A DNA stretch of 64,000 nt from Deltaproteobacteria bacterium RIFOXYD12_FULL_56_24 (GTDB lineage Bacteria > Desulfobacterota > Desulfobulbia > Desulfobulbales > Desulfurivibrionaceae): positions 42,549-106,548 of the forward strand of contig MGTD01000065.1 of assembly GCA_001799285.1 (NCBI GenBank), given 5' to 3'. Position 1 is the stretch's first letter; each line of letters opens with the position of its first letter. This document shows, in pieces, positions 32,237 to 40,785 of the stretch. Below the pieces are notes generated by a model. The model had not been told where the DNA came from, did no database searches, and saw only the letters and a program-made list of their open reading frames with translations. Made by a program: the position numbers and the translations under genes.

Positions 32237-32758
32237 ATGAAAAAACCCATAGTGAGCGTATTCATCATAATTGTTGCTCTGTTTTTGGCCGCCCCGGTCT
32301 TCGCCCAGGACGATATCGCAAAGAAACTGAACGATGAATTGAGCAAGGGGCCGGAAGAAGGCCACTGGTGGGTGAGCGCAGAGGAACTGAGCATGTGGCT
32401 CAAAACCGGGAAGACCGATTTCATAGTCCTGGACGTGCGGCCCAGCGAACTAGCCTTCAAGAAAGGGCATATACCCGGAGCCATCTTCATGCCCTATCAC
32501 AAGGTACTGACTCCGGAGAATCTGGCAAAACTGCCGAAAGACAAAAAAATCGTTCTGGTCTGCAATACCGGTCAGCTCCAGAGCCTCCCCGTGCTGGGGC
32601 TGCGGGTTCTCGGCTATGACGCGGCCACCCTCACCCTCGGGTATATCGCGTGGCAGAAAGACTCCTTCGGTTCGCAGCAGGCACAATCCGTCTCTGAAAA
32701 GGCGGCGAAGAAGAATTACCCGATGCAATCGGAATCCATCATCTTCAAGGAGGAATGA
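32237..32758 (+). CDS. Periplasmic rhodanese-like protein
   Basis: A 173-residue protein with a signal peptide (VFIIIVALFLAAPVFAQ) and one rhodanese domain. WWVSAEELSMWL opens the domain, FIVLDVRPSELAFKKGHIPG holds the D-R and GHIPGA motifs, and the active-site Cys is in IVLVCNTGQLQS (about residue 116). The loop CNTGQLQ differs from the CxxGxR loop of sulfurtransferases at its last position. It would carry persulfide sulfur outside the cytoplasmic membrane, and it sits 3 nt before the sulfur transporter gene, which suggests hand-over to it. AAGGAACAAGGAA precedes the ATG. Confidence 0.86.
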   Translation: MKKPIVSVFIIIVALFLAAPVFAQDDIAKKLNDELSKGPEEGHWWVSAEELSMWLKTGKTDFIVLDVRPSELAFKKGHIPGAIFMPYHKVLTPENLAKLPKDKKIVLVCNTGQLQSLPVLGLRVLGYDAATLTLGYIAWQKDSFGSQQAQSVSEKAAKKNYPMQSESIIFKEE

Positions 32759-32761
32759 TCG

Positions 32762-34171
32762 ATGCCTTCTATTTTTAAACGGCCTTGGTCCTTTGTTTGG
32801 GGCGGGTTCCTGGTGGGGCTCGCCGAGGTGCTCTACTTCCTCAATTACGAGACCCCCATCCCGGTTACCACGGGACTGGCAAAGATGTTCGGCACCCTTG
32901 AAGCGAATATTACCCATACCGATTTCATCACCAGGACCTACAGCGCCGATATCCATTGGGTGCTGATCGGCTTGATCGCGGGAGGAGCTCTGGTAACCCT
33001 CATCGAGAGCGAACGCCGGAGCTGGGTCAAGTATCCGCCCCGGGTGGCGGTCCTTGCCTTTATCGGCGCGATGATCTTCGGCTTCGGCACGAGGCTTGCC
33101 CAGGGCTGCACCGCATGGCATTACCTGGGCGGCATCCCGGCGATGAGTCTCACCTCGATTGTGGTGGCCATCGTGAGCATCCCCTTCGCGTACCTTGCTT
33201 TTCTGCTCATGGCCAAGCTCAACGCGGGCGGGTTCATGAAACACCATGAGGTGAAAGCAACGGTCCAAAAATGCGTTGAACTTGAATACCAGACCGAGAC
33301 CCTAGCCTACGATTCGAAGTACAAGCCGCACAAAGACCCGCTCAGGCTCGGGCTTACCGCCTTCTTTTTTCTGGTCATCGCCTCGGCCGGATGGACAGCG
33401 CTTCAAGGGGCGTCGCCGAACAGCATCGGCGGACTGGCCTGGGGAGAGATCCTGCTGAAGGCCATGATCGGTTTTCTTGTCGGCCTCGGCATCGCCAAAT
33501 CGGGATTCGGGACCGAGTGCGCGGTGATGTCGCCCAAGTCGCTGCTTATGAAACCGAGGCATTTCGAGGCCATGAAGGTCGCGAAAATCACCCAGACCAT
33601 GTTTACGGGCATGATGCCTTTTGCCGGTCTCCTGGTGGCGATCCTGATGTTTAATCTGACGATCCTGTTCACCTGGATCGTCCTGGGCTGGGATGTGCCG
33701 GTGGTAGCGGAAGCCGGGAGGTACAAGTACGGTTTCCATCTTGGCCACCTGATCGGCGGCCCGATGCTCGGGATCGGCAGCGTTATGATGCTGGGGTGTG
33801 AGATTCGCACCTATGCGCGGATCGGCATGGGTTATCTGACGGGTCTTGCCGCTCTCCCCGGTTTCATGCTGGGATATCTCCCCTACTCACTCTTCAAGGA
33901 GCAGATCGACGAGATCTTCTTCTCGCGTGGCTTTATGAAAGAGAAGAACATGCTGGAGCTTCTGCCGGATAGCGCCTTTTTCCAGTATCCGTTCGCTCTT
34001 GCCTACACGGCTCTACTTGTCGCCCTTCTTGTCTGGACGATCAGAAAAGGCGCCAAGATCGCCAAGGTGAATAAAAAAGAATATGTTATGCTATCGACAG
34101 ATGAAATATTCCTGAAGGGTCTGCATAATCAAGATCCGGATGGAGCCAAGGTCGTAGTTCCACACAGATGA
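32762..34171 (+). CDS. YeeE/YedE (TsuA)-family sulfur transporter
   Basis: A 469-residue membrane protein with ten or more helices and the three Cys motifs that relay thiosulfate in TsuA: RLAQGCTAWHYLGG (about residue 117), GFGTECAVMSP (about 257) and MLGCEIRTYARIG (about 344). TsuA proteins import thiosulfate or a similar sulfane compound through hydrogen bonds along these cysteines. The 470-residue length with an extra soluble loop (about 160-190) is larger than E. coli YeeE (about 350). AAGGAGG lies 8 nt upstream and the gene starts 3 nt after the rhodanese stop. It is followed 39 nt later by the RND gene. Confidence 0.9.
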   Translation: MPSIFKRPWSFVWGGFLVGLAEVLYFLNYETPIPVTTGLAKMFGTLEANITHTDFITRTYSADIHWVLIGLIAGGALVTLIESERRSWVKYPPRVAVLAFIGAMIFGFGTRLAQGCTAWHYLGGIPAMSLTSIVVAIVSIPFAYLAFLLMAKLNAGGFMKHHEVKATVQKCVELEYQTETLAYDSKYKPHKDPLRLGLTAFFFLVIASAGWTALQGASPNSIGGLAWGEILLKAMIGFLVGLGIAKSGFGTECAVMSPKSLLMKPRHFEAMKVAKITQTMFTGMMPFAGLLVAILMFNLTILFTWIVLGWDVPVVAEAGRYKYGFHLGHLIGGPMLGIGSVMMLGCEIRTYARIGMGYLTGLAALPGFMLGYLPYSLFKEQIDEIFFSRGFMKEKNMLELLPDSAFFQYPFALAYTALLVALLVWTIRKGAKIAKVNKKEYVMLSTDEIFLKGLHNQDPDGAKVVVPHR

Positions 34172-34210
34172 AGCACGATTTCAGCCGGCACCTTGATGAT
34201 GGAGGCAATG

Positions 34211-36511
34211 ATGCGTAAAAGATCCCTGGTAGCGCTGTCAATCGATTATCCCAAAACCGTGGTCTTTTTCTCGGTGCTCCTGGCCCTGCTCTTCCTGACC
34301 CAGTTCCCGAAGATGACCACGGACACCAACCCCAAGAACATGCTCCCCGCCACTTCCGCGGTGCGGGTCGGCAATGACGGGGTAGAAAAAACCTTTGGCC
34401 TCTACGAGGACATGATCGTTTTGGGCGTAAGCCACGACCAGGGGGTGATCAACCCCGCCACCCTGGCCAAGCTCAAACGGATCACCGAGGCGATTCTGCA
34501 GATCCGGGGGGTGGCGGCCCGCGATGTGGCAAGCTTCACCACGGTCGACAACGTGACTGCGGAAGAGGGCTCCCTGCGGGTGGCGCCGCTGATGACCGAG
34601 GTGCCGGAAGATGAACCCGGCCTCACGAAGCTGCGGCAGGCCCTGGCGGAAAATCCCCTGTTCATCAATCGGATCATTTCTCAAGACGGCAAGACCACGG
34701 CCATCTATATCCCGCTGGAAAAAGGCGCGAACGGCAAGGTAATTGCCGACCACATCCGGGAGATCGTCAGTGGGGAAACAGGGGCAGAGCGTTATGCCAT
34801 CGCCGGCGACCCGGTGGCCCGCGATACCTTCGGCGCCGAGATGTTCAAGCTCATGGGCCTGTTCGCGCCCATTGCCGGCATGATCATGTTCGGCGTGGCC
34901 TTTTTCATGTTCCGCAGCCTCTTTCTCTCCATGGCCATTATGGCCCCGGCCATGGTCATCATCATTTGTAGCATGGGGCTCATCATCGGCATGGGGTATC
35001 CGGTGCACATCATGAGTTCCATGAGCCCGGTCTTTCTTATGGCCATCGCCACCGACAGCATCCACATCTTCAACGAGTTTTATTTCCGTTTCCACGAAAA
35101 AGGGGACCGGAAAGCCGCCATCCTCGACACCATGCAGGCGGTCGGCAAACCGATCATCTACACCGACATTACCACCGCCGCCGGCTTTGCCTCGCTCATG
35201 CTCGCCAACATCATCCCGGTCAAGGTCTTCGGCTTCGGCGTGGCCTTCGGCACCATGCTCCTCTTGCTCTTAAGCTTCACCCTGGTCCCGGCCCTGCTCA
35301 CCTTTATCCGGCTTGACAAGGTCAAGCTGATAACCGCCAACGAGGACCTCCACACCAGCAAGACCGCCGGTTTTCTGATGAACTTAAGCCGGATCGGCAG
35401 TTACCGCCCCCGGGCTACCCTGGTGGTGGGCGGCATTCTCCTGCTCGTCGCCGTGCTCGGGGTGAGCCGGATTCATGTCAACAACAACCTGGTGGAGTGG
35501 TTTAAGGCCGGCAGCGAGGTCAGGACGGCGGACCGGGTGATCAACCAAGCCCTCGGAGGCACCTCGCTCGCCTATGTCGTCGCCGGCGCCAAGGAAGACG
35601 ACTTTATGAAAAGCCCCGAGGCCATGCGTTATCTCGAAGGGTTGCAGCGCCACCTTGAGGCCCTGCCCATGGTGGGCAAGACCTTTTCCGTGGTCGATTA
35701 CGTGAAACGGATCAATCTGGTGCTCCACGACAACGACCCAAAGTTTGACGCAGTCCCCGAAACCCGGGAAATGATCGGCCAGTACCTCTTTCTCTTTGCC
35801 ATGTCCGCCAAACCCTCGGACCTGGACAATGTGGTTGACTACCCCTTCCGCCAGGCCAACATCTGGGTGCAGATGAAGACCTGGGACGCCCAGGCCATGC
35901 GGCAGGTGATCGCGACCATGAACGAGTATGCCAAGGCCAATCCCCTGCCCATCGAACTGAAACCGGCGGGCATCGCCTATTTCAATCTGGTCTGGAACAA
36001 CGAAGTTCTTGGGGACATGGTGAAGGGCTTCCTGGCGGCCCTGCTCATGGTCTTTGTCATCCTGATCGTCAATTTCCGCTCGGTCAAATGGGCCTTGATA
36101 AGCTATGTGCCCCTGCTCTTCACCATCCTCCTGCTTTACGGGGTGATCGGCTTTGCGGGCAAGGATTTTGACATGCCGATCTCGGTGCTCTCCTGCCTGT
36201 CGCTGGGCATGGCGGTGGATTTTGCCATCCATTTCGTGGGCCGCTTCCGGTTGCGGCGGGCGGAAGCCACAGACGACGAATCGCTCGCCGACAGCCTGGC
36301 CTGGACCGCGGCCCGACCCGGCAAAGGGATCATGCGTAACGTCCTGCTCTTTGCCGCCGCCTTTTCGGTAATGCTCTTCGCACCGCTTACCCCCTACATC
36401 ACCGTGGGCGCCTTTATCGTCAGCATGATGTTTTTAAGCGCCATCATGACCATCATCTATCTGCCGGCCCTCATTACCCTGATGCAGGGCTGGTTACTGA
36501 AAGGAGAATGA
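34211..36511 (+). CDS. RND/MMPL-superfamily exporter
   Basis: A 766-residue protein with twelve predicted helices in two halves, each with a large periplasmic loop and a sterol-sensing-like helix bundle. IATDSIHIFNEF and LGMAVDFAIHFVGRF carry the intramembrane acidic residues for proton relay, and FKAGSEVRTADRVINQALGG begins the second loop. It resembles the hopanoid-exporter (HpnN) and lipid-transport branch rather than drug pumps: no MFP or TolC partner is adjacent, but a LolA-like protein and an outer-membrane barrel are. GGAGG lies 5 nt before ATG 34211, which is preferred to the cluster of upstream ATGs. Confidence 0.88.
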   Translation: MRKRSLVALSIDYPKTVVFFSVLLALLFLTQFPKMTTDTNPKNMLPATSAVRVGNDGVEKTFGLYEDMIVLGVSHDQGVINPATLAKLKRITEAILQIRGVAARDVASFTTVDNVTAEEGSLRVAPLMTEVPEDEPGLTKLRQALAENPLFINRIISQDGKTTAIYIPLEKGANGKVIADHIREIVSGETGAERYAIAGDPVARDTFGAEMFKLMGLFAPIAGMIMFGVAFFMFRSLFLSMAIMAPAMVIIICSMGLIIGMGYPVHIMSSMSPVFLMAIATDSIHIFNEFYFRFHEKGDRKAAILDTMQAVGKPIIYTDITTAAGFASLMLANIIPVKVFGFGVAFGTMLLLLLSFTLVPALLTFIRLDKVKLITANEDLHTSKTAGFLMNLSRIGSYRPRATLVVGGILLLVAVLGVSRIHVNNNLVEWFKAGSEVRTADRVINQALGGTSLAYVVAGAKEDDFMKSPEAMRYLEGLQRHLEALPMVGKTFSVVDYVKRINLVLHDNDPKFDAVPETREMIGQYLFLFAMSAKPSDLDNVVDYPFRQANIWVQMKTWDAQAMRQVIATMNEYAKANPLPIELKPAGIAYFNLVWNNEVLGDMVKGFLAALLMVFVILIVNFRSVKWALISYVPLLFTILLLYGVIGFAGKDFDMPISVLSCLSLGMAVDFAIHFVGRFRLRRAEATDDESLADSLAWTAARPGKGIMRNVLLFAAAFSVMLFAPLTPYITVGAFIVSMMFLSAIMTIIYLPALITLMQGWLLKGE

Positions 36512-36512
36512 A

Positions 36513-37307
36513 ATGAAACGACTTGCCTTGCTCCTGTTCCTGACCATCGGCCTTGCCTCCAGCGCCCTGGCCGCCACGCCCGAGGAAATCGTCAAAAAGT
36601 CCCAGGCCGCCTTTTTCTATCCCGGCAAGGACTTCAAGGCCAGGGTGATGATGAAGCTGATCAGCCCAAGCGGTCAGGAGCGGCTGCGGGAGATGACCAT
36701 GCTGCGCTTAAACACCGGCGAGGCGGGCGGCGAGCAGAAATACTTCATGTACTTTTTCCAACCCGCCGAGGTGAAAAACATGACCTTTATGGTCTTCAAA
36801 TATCCGGCAAAAGATGACGACCGTTGGTTGTTCGTTCCGGCCATCAATATGGTGCGGCGGATCGCCATGCAGGACAAGCAGGCAAGTTTTGTCGGCTCGG
36901 ATTTCACCTATGAGGATGTCTCCGGCCGGGATCTGGCGGATGATACGCACGAACTGGTCAGAGAAGAGACGCTGAACGGGAAGGCGTGTTTCGTGATCAA
37001 GAGCACGCCGAAGAAGGCGGACAGCGCGGGCTACGGTCATAAACTCGCCTGGATCGACAAGACTACCTGGCTGCCCATGAAAGAAGAATACTATGATCGA
37101 ACCGGCAGAACCGTCCGACTTTTCAGCGCCGATGAGGTGCAAATGGTCAAGGGTTTCCCCACCATCACCAAACGAACGATGAAAAATTCCCAGAGCGGCT
37201 ACCGGACCGAGGTCTCCTATGCCAGTCAGGATTACAATGTTGGTCTGGAAGACAGCCTCTTTTCGGAGCGCTTTCTCCGGCAGCCCCCAAAAAAATGGAT
37301 CGAGTAG
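36513..37307 (+). CDS. LolA-like outer-membrane lipoprotein-sorting protein
   Basis: A 264-residue periplasmic protein with signal peptide (LALLLFLTIGLASSALAATP). The mature part has the incomplete beta-barrel pattern of the LolA/LppX fold: RLREMTMLRLN, KYFMYFFQPAEVKNMTFMVF, DDDRWLFVPAINMVRRIA and DFTYEDVSGRD are characteristic of the family usually annotated beside RND/MMPL exporters. It would ferry a hydrophobic molecule from the exporter to the outer membrane. It starts 1 nt after the RND stop (AAAGGAG 6 nt upstream) and ends just before the barrel gene, so the three are one unit. Confidence 0.9.
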   Translation: MKRLALLLFLTIGLASSALAATPEEIVKKSQAAFFYPGKDFKARVMMKLISPSGQERLREMTMLRLNTGEAGGEQKYFMYFFQPAEVKNMTFMVFKYPAKDDDRWLFVPAINMVRRIAMQDKQASFVGSDFTYEDVSGRDLADDTHELVREETLNGKACFVIKSTPKKADSAGYGHKLAWIDKTTWLPMKEEYYDRTGRTVRLFSADEVQMVKGFPTITKRTMKNSQSGYRTEVSYASQDYNVGLEDSLFSERFLRQPPKKWIE

Positions 37308-37309
37308 CC

Positions 37310-38560
37310 ATGCCGACACCACGAACATGGCTCGCCGCTTTGCTGGCGATCTCCTTGCTGCTGAATGCCGAAAACGGCAAGGCGGAGCTTAACCTGCACG
37401 GATTCATCCAAGGAAATTACGGGATCAACACGGCCTCAGCAAACCCCGATGGCCGAGACGCAAAACTGACCGAGGAACGGGTCCAGCTCAAGCTTGAGGC
37501 GGATCAGGGGCCGTTCAGTTTTTTTCTCAAAACCGACCTGGCCTGGGATCATCTGGATGACCAGGAGAATCTGGAGCTGCGGGAAGGCACGCTTGATTAT
37601 GCCGCCTCATCCTGGGATCTTAAACTCGGCAGGCAGATGGTCACCTGGGGGCTTGGCGACCTGGTGTTCATCAACGACGTTTTCCCCAAGGATTATGAGG
37701 CCTTTTTTGCCGGCCGGCCCCTCGAATATCTGAAAAAGGGTGTAGACGGCATAAAAATCGGTCTCTATCCCGGCTTTGCCTCGTTCGAGGTTATCGCCCT
37801 CCCGCGCTTTACGGCCAACCACTTTCCAGACGCTAAACGCTTCTGGCAGTTTGACCCGCTGCCGGGGGTAAGCAACCGGCAAACCGTCGAGCCAAGCTCA
37901 AGCCTGGAAAATACCGAGGTCGCCGTGCGCGCCTACCGCGACCTCGCCGGCTTTGACCTCTCGCTCTATGGCTATCGGGGGTTTTTTCGGCAGCCCGCCA
38001 TGCAGCTGGACGATCCGGCCCCCCCCACCAGGCTGACCCTCTGGTATCCGAGGCTTGCCGTTTACGGCGCCAGCCTGCAGGGCAGCGCCTTGGACGGGGT
38101 GGTCAGCCTGGAGGGCGGCTACTACGACTCGCGGGATGATCGGGCTGGCAACGATCCCCTGATCCCCAACAGCCAGGCCAGGTTTCTCCTCGGTTATCAG
38201 CGTCAGTTCTGGGAGGATTTCACCGTCGGCCTGCAGTATTATGGAGAAAGGATGCTGGACTATGGGGACTATGCCGCCACCCTGCCCTTTGGTATGCCCG
38301 CGGAAAAAAGACTGCACCACCTGGTCAGTGTCCGCCTGACCCAACTCCTCCGGCATCAGACCGTAAAGCTTTCCCTTTTCGCCTTCCGGGGACTTTCCAG
38401 TGCCGATTACCTGATCAACCCCGAGGTCAAATACAATTTAACCGATCAGCTTTGGCTGGCGGTGGGGGCCAACTTCTTTGGCGGCGGCGAGCCCTGGACC
38501 CAGTTCGGCCAGCTCGACCGCAACGACAGCATCTATTTCCAGACCCGCTATGAGTTTTGA
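37310..38560 (+). CDS. Outer-membrane beta-barrel protein of an RND/LolA unit
   Basis: A 416-residue exported protein with signal peptide (LAALLAISLLLNAENGKAE). The rest alternates short amphipathic strands (LNLHGFIQGNYG, SFFLKTDLAWDHLD, WDLKLGRQMVTWGLGD) and ends in FQTRYEF with a terminal Phe, the signature for BAM-assisted insertion. This kind of DUF1302-like barrel often accompanies RND and LolA-like proteins and presumably receives their cargo. ATG 37310 is used; an in-frame ATG at 37295 overlaps the preceding gene. No strong ribosome site is seen, so translation may be coupled. Confidence 0.82.
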   Translation: MPTPRTWLAALLAISLLLNAENGKAELNLHGFIQGNYGINTASANPDGRDAKLTEERVQLKLEADQGPFSFFLKTDLAWDHLDDQENLELREGTLDYAASSWDLKLGRQMVTWGLGDLVFINDVFPKDYEAFFAGRPLEYLKKGVDGIKIGLYPGFASFEVIALPRFTANHFPDAKRFWQFDPLPGVSNRQTVEPSSSLENTEVAVRAYRDLAGFDLSLYGYRGFFRQPAMQLDDPAPPTRLTLWYPRLAVYGASLQGSALDGVVSLEGGYYDSRDDRAGNDPLIPNSQARFLLGYQRQFWEDFTVGLQYYGERMLDYGDYAATLPFGMPAEKRLHHLVSVRLTQLLRHQTVKLSLFAFRGLSSADYLINPEVKYNLTDQLWLAVGANFFGGGEPWTQFGQLDRNDSIYFQTRYEF

Positions 38561-38698
38561 ATGCTCCCTGATTCGCAATTTTCCCACAACCTCCTCCGCC
38601 TGAACCGCCTCGGCAAAGAGTGGACCGGCTGCTACTCCAGCATTCCGGCCAAGGCGATGCGTTGCACGCACTGCACCTCGGAGCTCCAGGCGGGATAA
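38561..38698 (+). pseudogene. Zinc-ribbon tail remnant, MscL-like
   Basis: A 45-codon frame ends TGCYSSIPAKAMRCTHCTSEL followed by QAG and a stop. This resembles the C-terminal zinc-ribbon extension (CxxC-x-SxIPxxAxRCxxCTSEL) of some MscL channels, with one Cys of the first pair lost. The channel part is absent. It directly follows the barrel stop (TGAATG), so it looks like a decayed fragment. Confidence 0.4.
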
Positions 38699-38760
38699 AG
38701 GGGGAATGAAAATTTGGGAAATGGATAGGAGGGTTCCCCTGCCGACTTAAAGCTGAATTG

Positions 38761-38965
38761 AACAGCTTGCCTGCTCAAACGAAACGTAACCAATCACGGG
38801 ATGAGCCCACAAAGGTCAAATAACCACGGAATAAGCGGTTACAGGGTGCCGCAGGTTGCGGCAAGCGGGACGGCGATGCGTACTTTTGTCCGTGAGCCGG
38901 ACCGATCGCCGCAAGATGTGGTGCCATATGATCGCTTCCAACGAAACTTATACCCCCTAGGGTAA
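38761..38965. repeat. Composite dispersed repeat (copy 2, inverted)
   Basis: Read on the minus strand this block carries the same modules as 7651-7835: CACCACATCTTGC, GATCGGTCCGGCTCACG, ACAAAAGTACGCATCGCC and TTATTTGACCTTTGTGGG, plus at its ends CAGCTTGCCTGCTC and CGAAACTTATACC. About 50 bp of the core differs from copy 1 at only a few positions. It separates the barrel operon from an IS110 remnant. Confidence 0.75.
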
Positions 38966-39039
38966 CCAGCGGTGGCCACTGAACTCGCACGATTAGCGCA
39001 ACGCTGCTCCCCGCCGTCTGGTTTGGTTAGCCCGCTTGT

Positions 39040-39501
39040 TAGCAGGCGCTGTTTGTTGTGGGGAGCGCCGACCTCCATGAGGAGCCCGGAAATTTTGTTC
39101 TTCATTTAGATGGCAGTACGGACCACCAGATTCCGATAGCGCAGGATTCGCCGCAGCTCCCGTAATTCCTCGGACATCATGGTGCATTCCGGCAACAGGT
39201 TGACCCGCAGAAGATCCGCGAGCTTTTCCGCATCGGCCCGGTCGTTTTTCTTCTTGGCCGCAGTGATCGCTTTGAGCATCTCAGGATGGGCGACCTTCAA
39301 CTCCACGGAATGGGGTTTGAGAAAGTCATAAATCCAGCCGGTGAAGAGCGCCGCCTCCATCGCCCCCCTCCAGGGGCCGGGCAAGTCCGCTATCCATTGC
39401 CGCAACTCGTTGCGTCCGGCACCGACCACTCCTTGTCGGATGGTCTTGCCTCCGACGGTTTTTACGCAGTAGGCAATGATTCGTCTACATCCTGTTTCCA
39501 A
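39040..39501 (-). pseudogene. IS110-family transposase N-terminal remnant with nonsense codon
   Basis: The 131-codon frame has the DEDD-type N-terminal domain of IS110 transposases: LFTGWIYDFLKPHSVELKVA, HPEMLKAITAAKKKNDRADA and EKLADLLRVNLLPEC. A TAA at 39108-39106 interrupts it, but the same frame carries on with MKNKISGLLMEVGAPHNKQR, the normal IS110 continuation. It then runs into unrelated repeat DNA near 39040. The C-terminal transposase half and both element ends are gone, so it cannot be active. Confidence 0.85.
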
Positions 39502-39519
39502 CGGCTCAAACCTGACGAA

Positions 39520-40785
39520 TCAGATAGTTTCCCCGGTGGCTATGACCAGGGAGGGGAAATCTCCGGCTTTGCGGGAAGGGGTCACCACGCAATTGCGGCC
39601 GATCACGGTTTGGGGAGGCACTTCAGCCTCTTTGCCGATCATGGTGAGCCCGGTATAAAGATGTTTGGGGCAGGCCTTGTTGGGCATACCCTTGTCCTCG
39701 CCCTGCCCCACCACCGCCCCCCGGCCTATCTGGACTCTTTTATCAAGAATAGCCAGATCCACCACCGCCCCTTCCTCCAGAACACAGTCGTGCAAAATAA
39801 TGGAATCCCTGACTAAGGCATTCTTCCCCACCCGCACTCCAGGCGAGAGGACCGAATTGACCACCTTGCCCTCAATAACGCAACCGGCGGAAATCATGGA
39901 GCCCTCCACCACGCAACCTTCGATAAACCGGGCCGGGCAACGATCCACCTCCAGCCGGTCCGCATAGGGGTTTGGCCGGATCCCCCAGGCCTGCGGGGAG
40001 ATCTCCGAATCGGCTTTCAGCAAATCCATGTTCGCCTCCCAGTATGCCTGGACCGTGCCCACATCCCGCCAGTAGCCGTGGAAGGGATAGGCAAAGACAT
40101 TGTCCCGCTCGATGGCCTTGGGGATGAGGTGCATGCCGAAATCCACCTCCTCGCGGTCTTCTTCCAGCAGCCGAAGCAGATACTCGGTGTCAAATACATA
40201 GATCCCCATGGAGGCCAGATCGGTGCGGGGCACCTTGGGTTTCTCCTCCCATTCGACGATGCGGCCCTCACTGTTGGTGATCCCCGCCCCGAACTGGTAG
40301 ATCTCGGAAAGCGGCACCACCATCATGGCAATGGTCACCTGGGCCTCTTTCCGGCGATGGAAGCGGAGCAGGTCGTCAAGATCCATGCGGTAGATGTGGT
40401 CCCCGGAAAGAATCACCGTCTCCCTGGCCGGATGTGCCCGAATGAAGTCGATATTCTGACGCACCGCATCGGCGGTGCCTTTGTACCAGTCGGAATCCTG
40501 GAACCCGGTGCGTGGAGGGAGGATTGTTACTCCCCTGGTGCGGCCCGTGAAATCCCAGGCTTCGCCGGTTCCGAGATGGCGCATCAGGGAAAGGGGCTTG
40601 TACTGGGTGAGAACCCCCACCTGGGTAAGGCCAGAGTTCATCACGTTGCTCAAGGAAAAATCGATTATCCGGTAGAACCCGGCAAAGGGCACGGCCGGCT
40701 TGGCCCTGGACTGCACCAGGACATTGAGGCGGCTGCCGACCCCGCCGGCCAGCAGGAGAACCAGGGTATTATCGCCGTGGATCAT
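39520..40785 (-). CDS. glgC: Glucose-1-phosphate adenylyltransferase
   Basis: A 421-residue nucleotidyltransferase of glycogen synthesis: ATP plus glucose-1-phosphate to ADP-glucose. LLLAGGVGSRLNVLVQSRAK then PAVPFAGFYRIIDFSLSN is the pyrophosphorylase signature, SGDHIYRMDL holds the catalytic Asp (about residue 124) and EEKPKVPRT the glucose-phosphate Lys (about 185). The C-terminal third is a left-handed beta-helix (GCVVEGSMISAGCVIEGKVV). ATG 40785 has GAGGTGG 5 nt upstream and overlaps the stop of the preceding glgC-like gene by 4 nt (ATGA). It is the downstream partner of a two-paralogue unit. Confidence 0.9.
   Translation of the reverse strand: MIHGDNTLVLLLAGGVGSRLNVLVQSRAKPAVPFAGFYRIIDFSLSNVMNSGLTQVGVLTQYKPLSLMRHLGTGEAWDFTGRTRGVTILPPRTGFQDSDWYKGTADAVRQNIDFIRAHPARETVILSGDHIYRMDLDDLLRFHRRKEAQVTIAMMVVPLSEIYQFGAGITNSEGRIVEWEEKPKVPRTDLASMGIYVFDTEYLLRLLEEDREEVDFGMHLIPKAIERDNVFAYPFHGYWRDVGTVQAYWEANMDLLKADSEISPQAWGIRPNPYADRLEVDRCPARFIEGCVVEGSMISAGCVIEGKVVNSVLSPGVRVGKNALVRDSIILHDCVLEEGAVVDLAILDKRVQIGRGAVVGQGEDKGMPNKACPKHLYTGLTMIGKEAEVPPQTVIGRNCVVTPSRKAGDFPSLVIATGETI

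Noticed and set aside
38839..39105. Minus-strand frame of 88 codons
   Set aside because: Its first 20 codons are the continuation of the IS110 remnant and the rest is repeat DNA.
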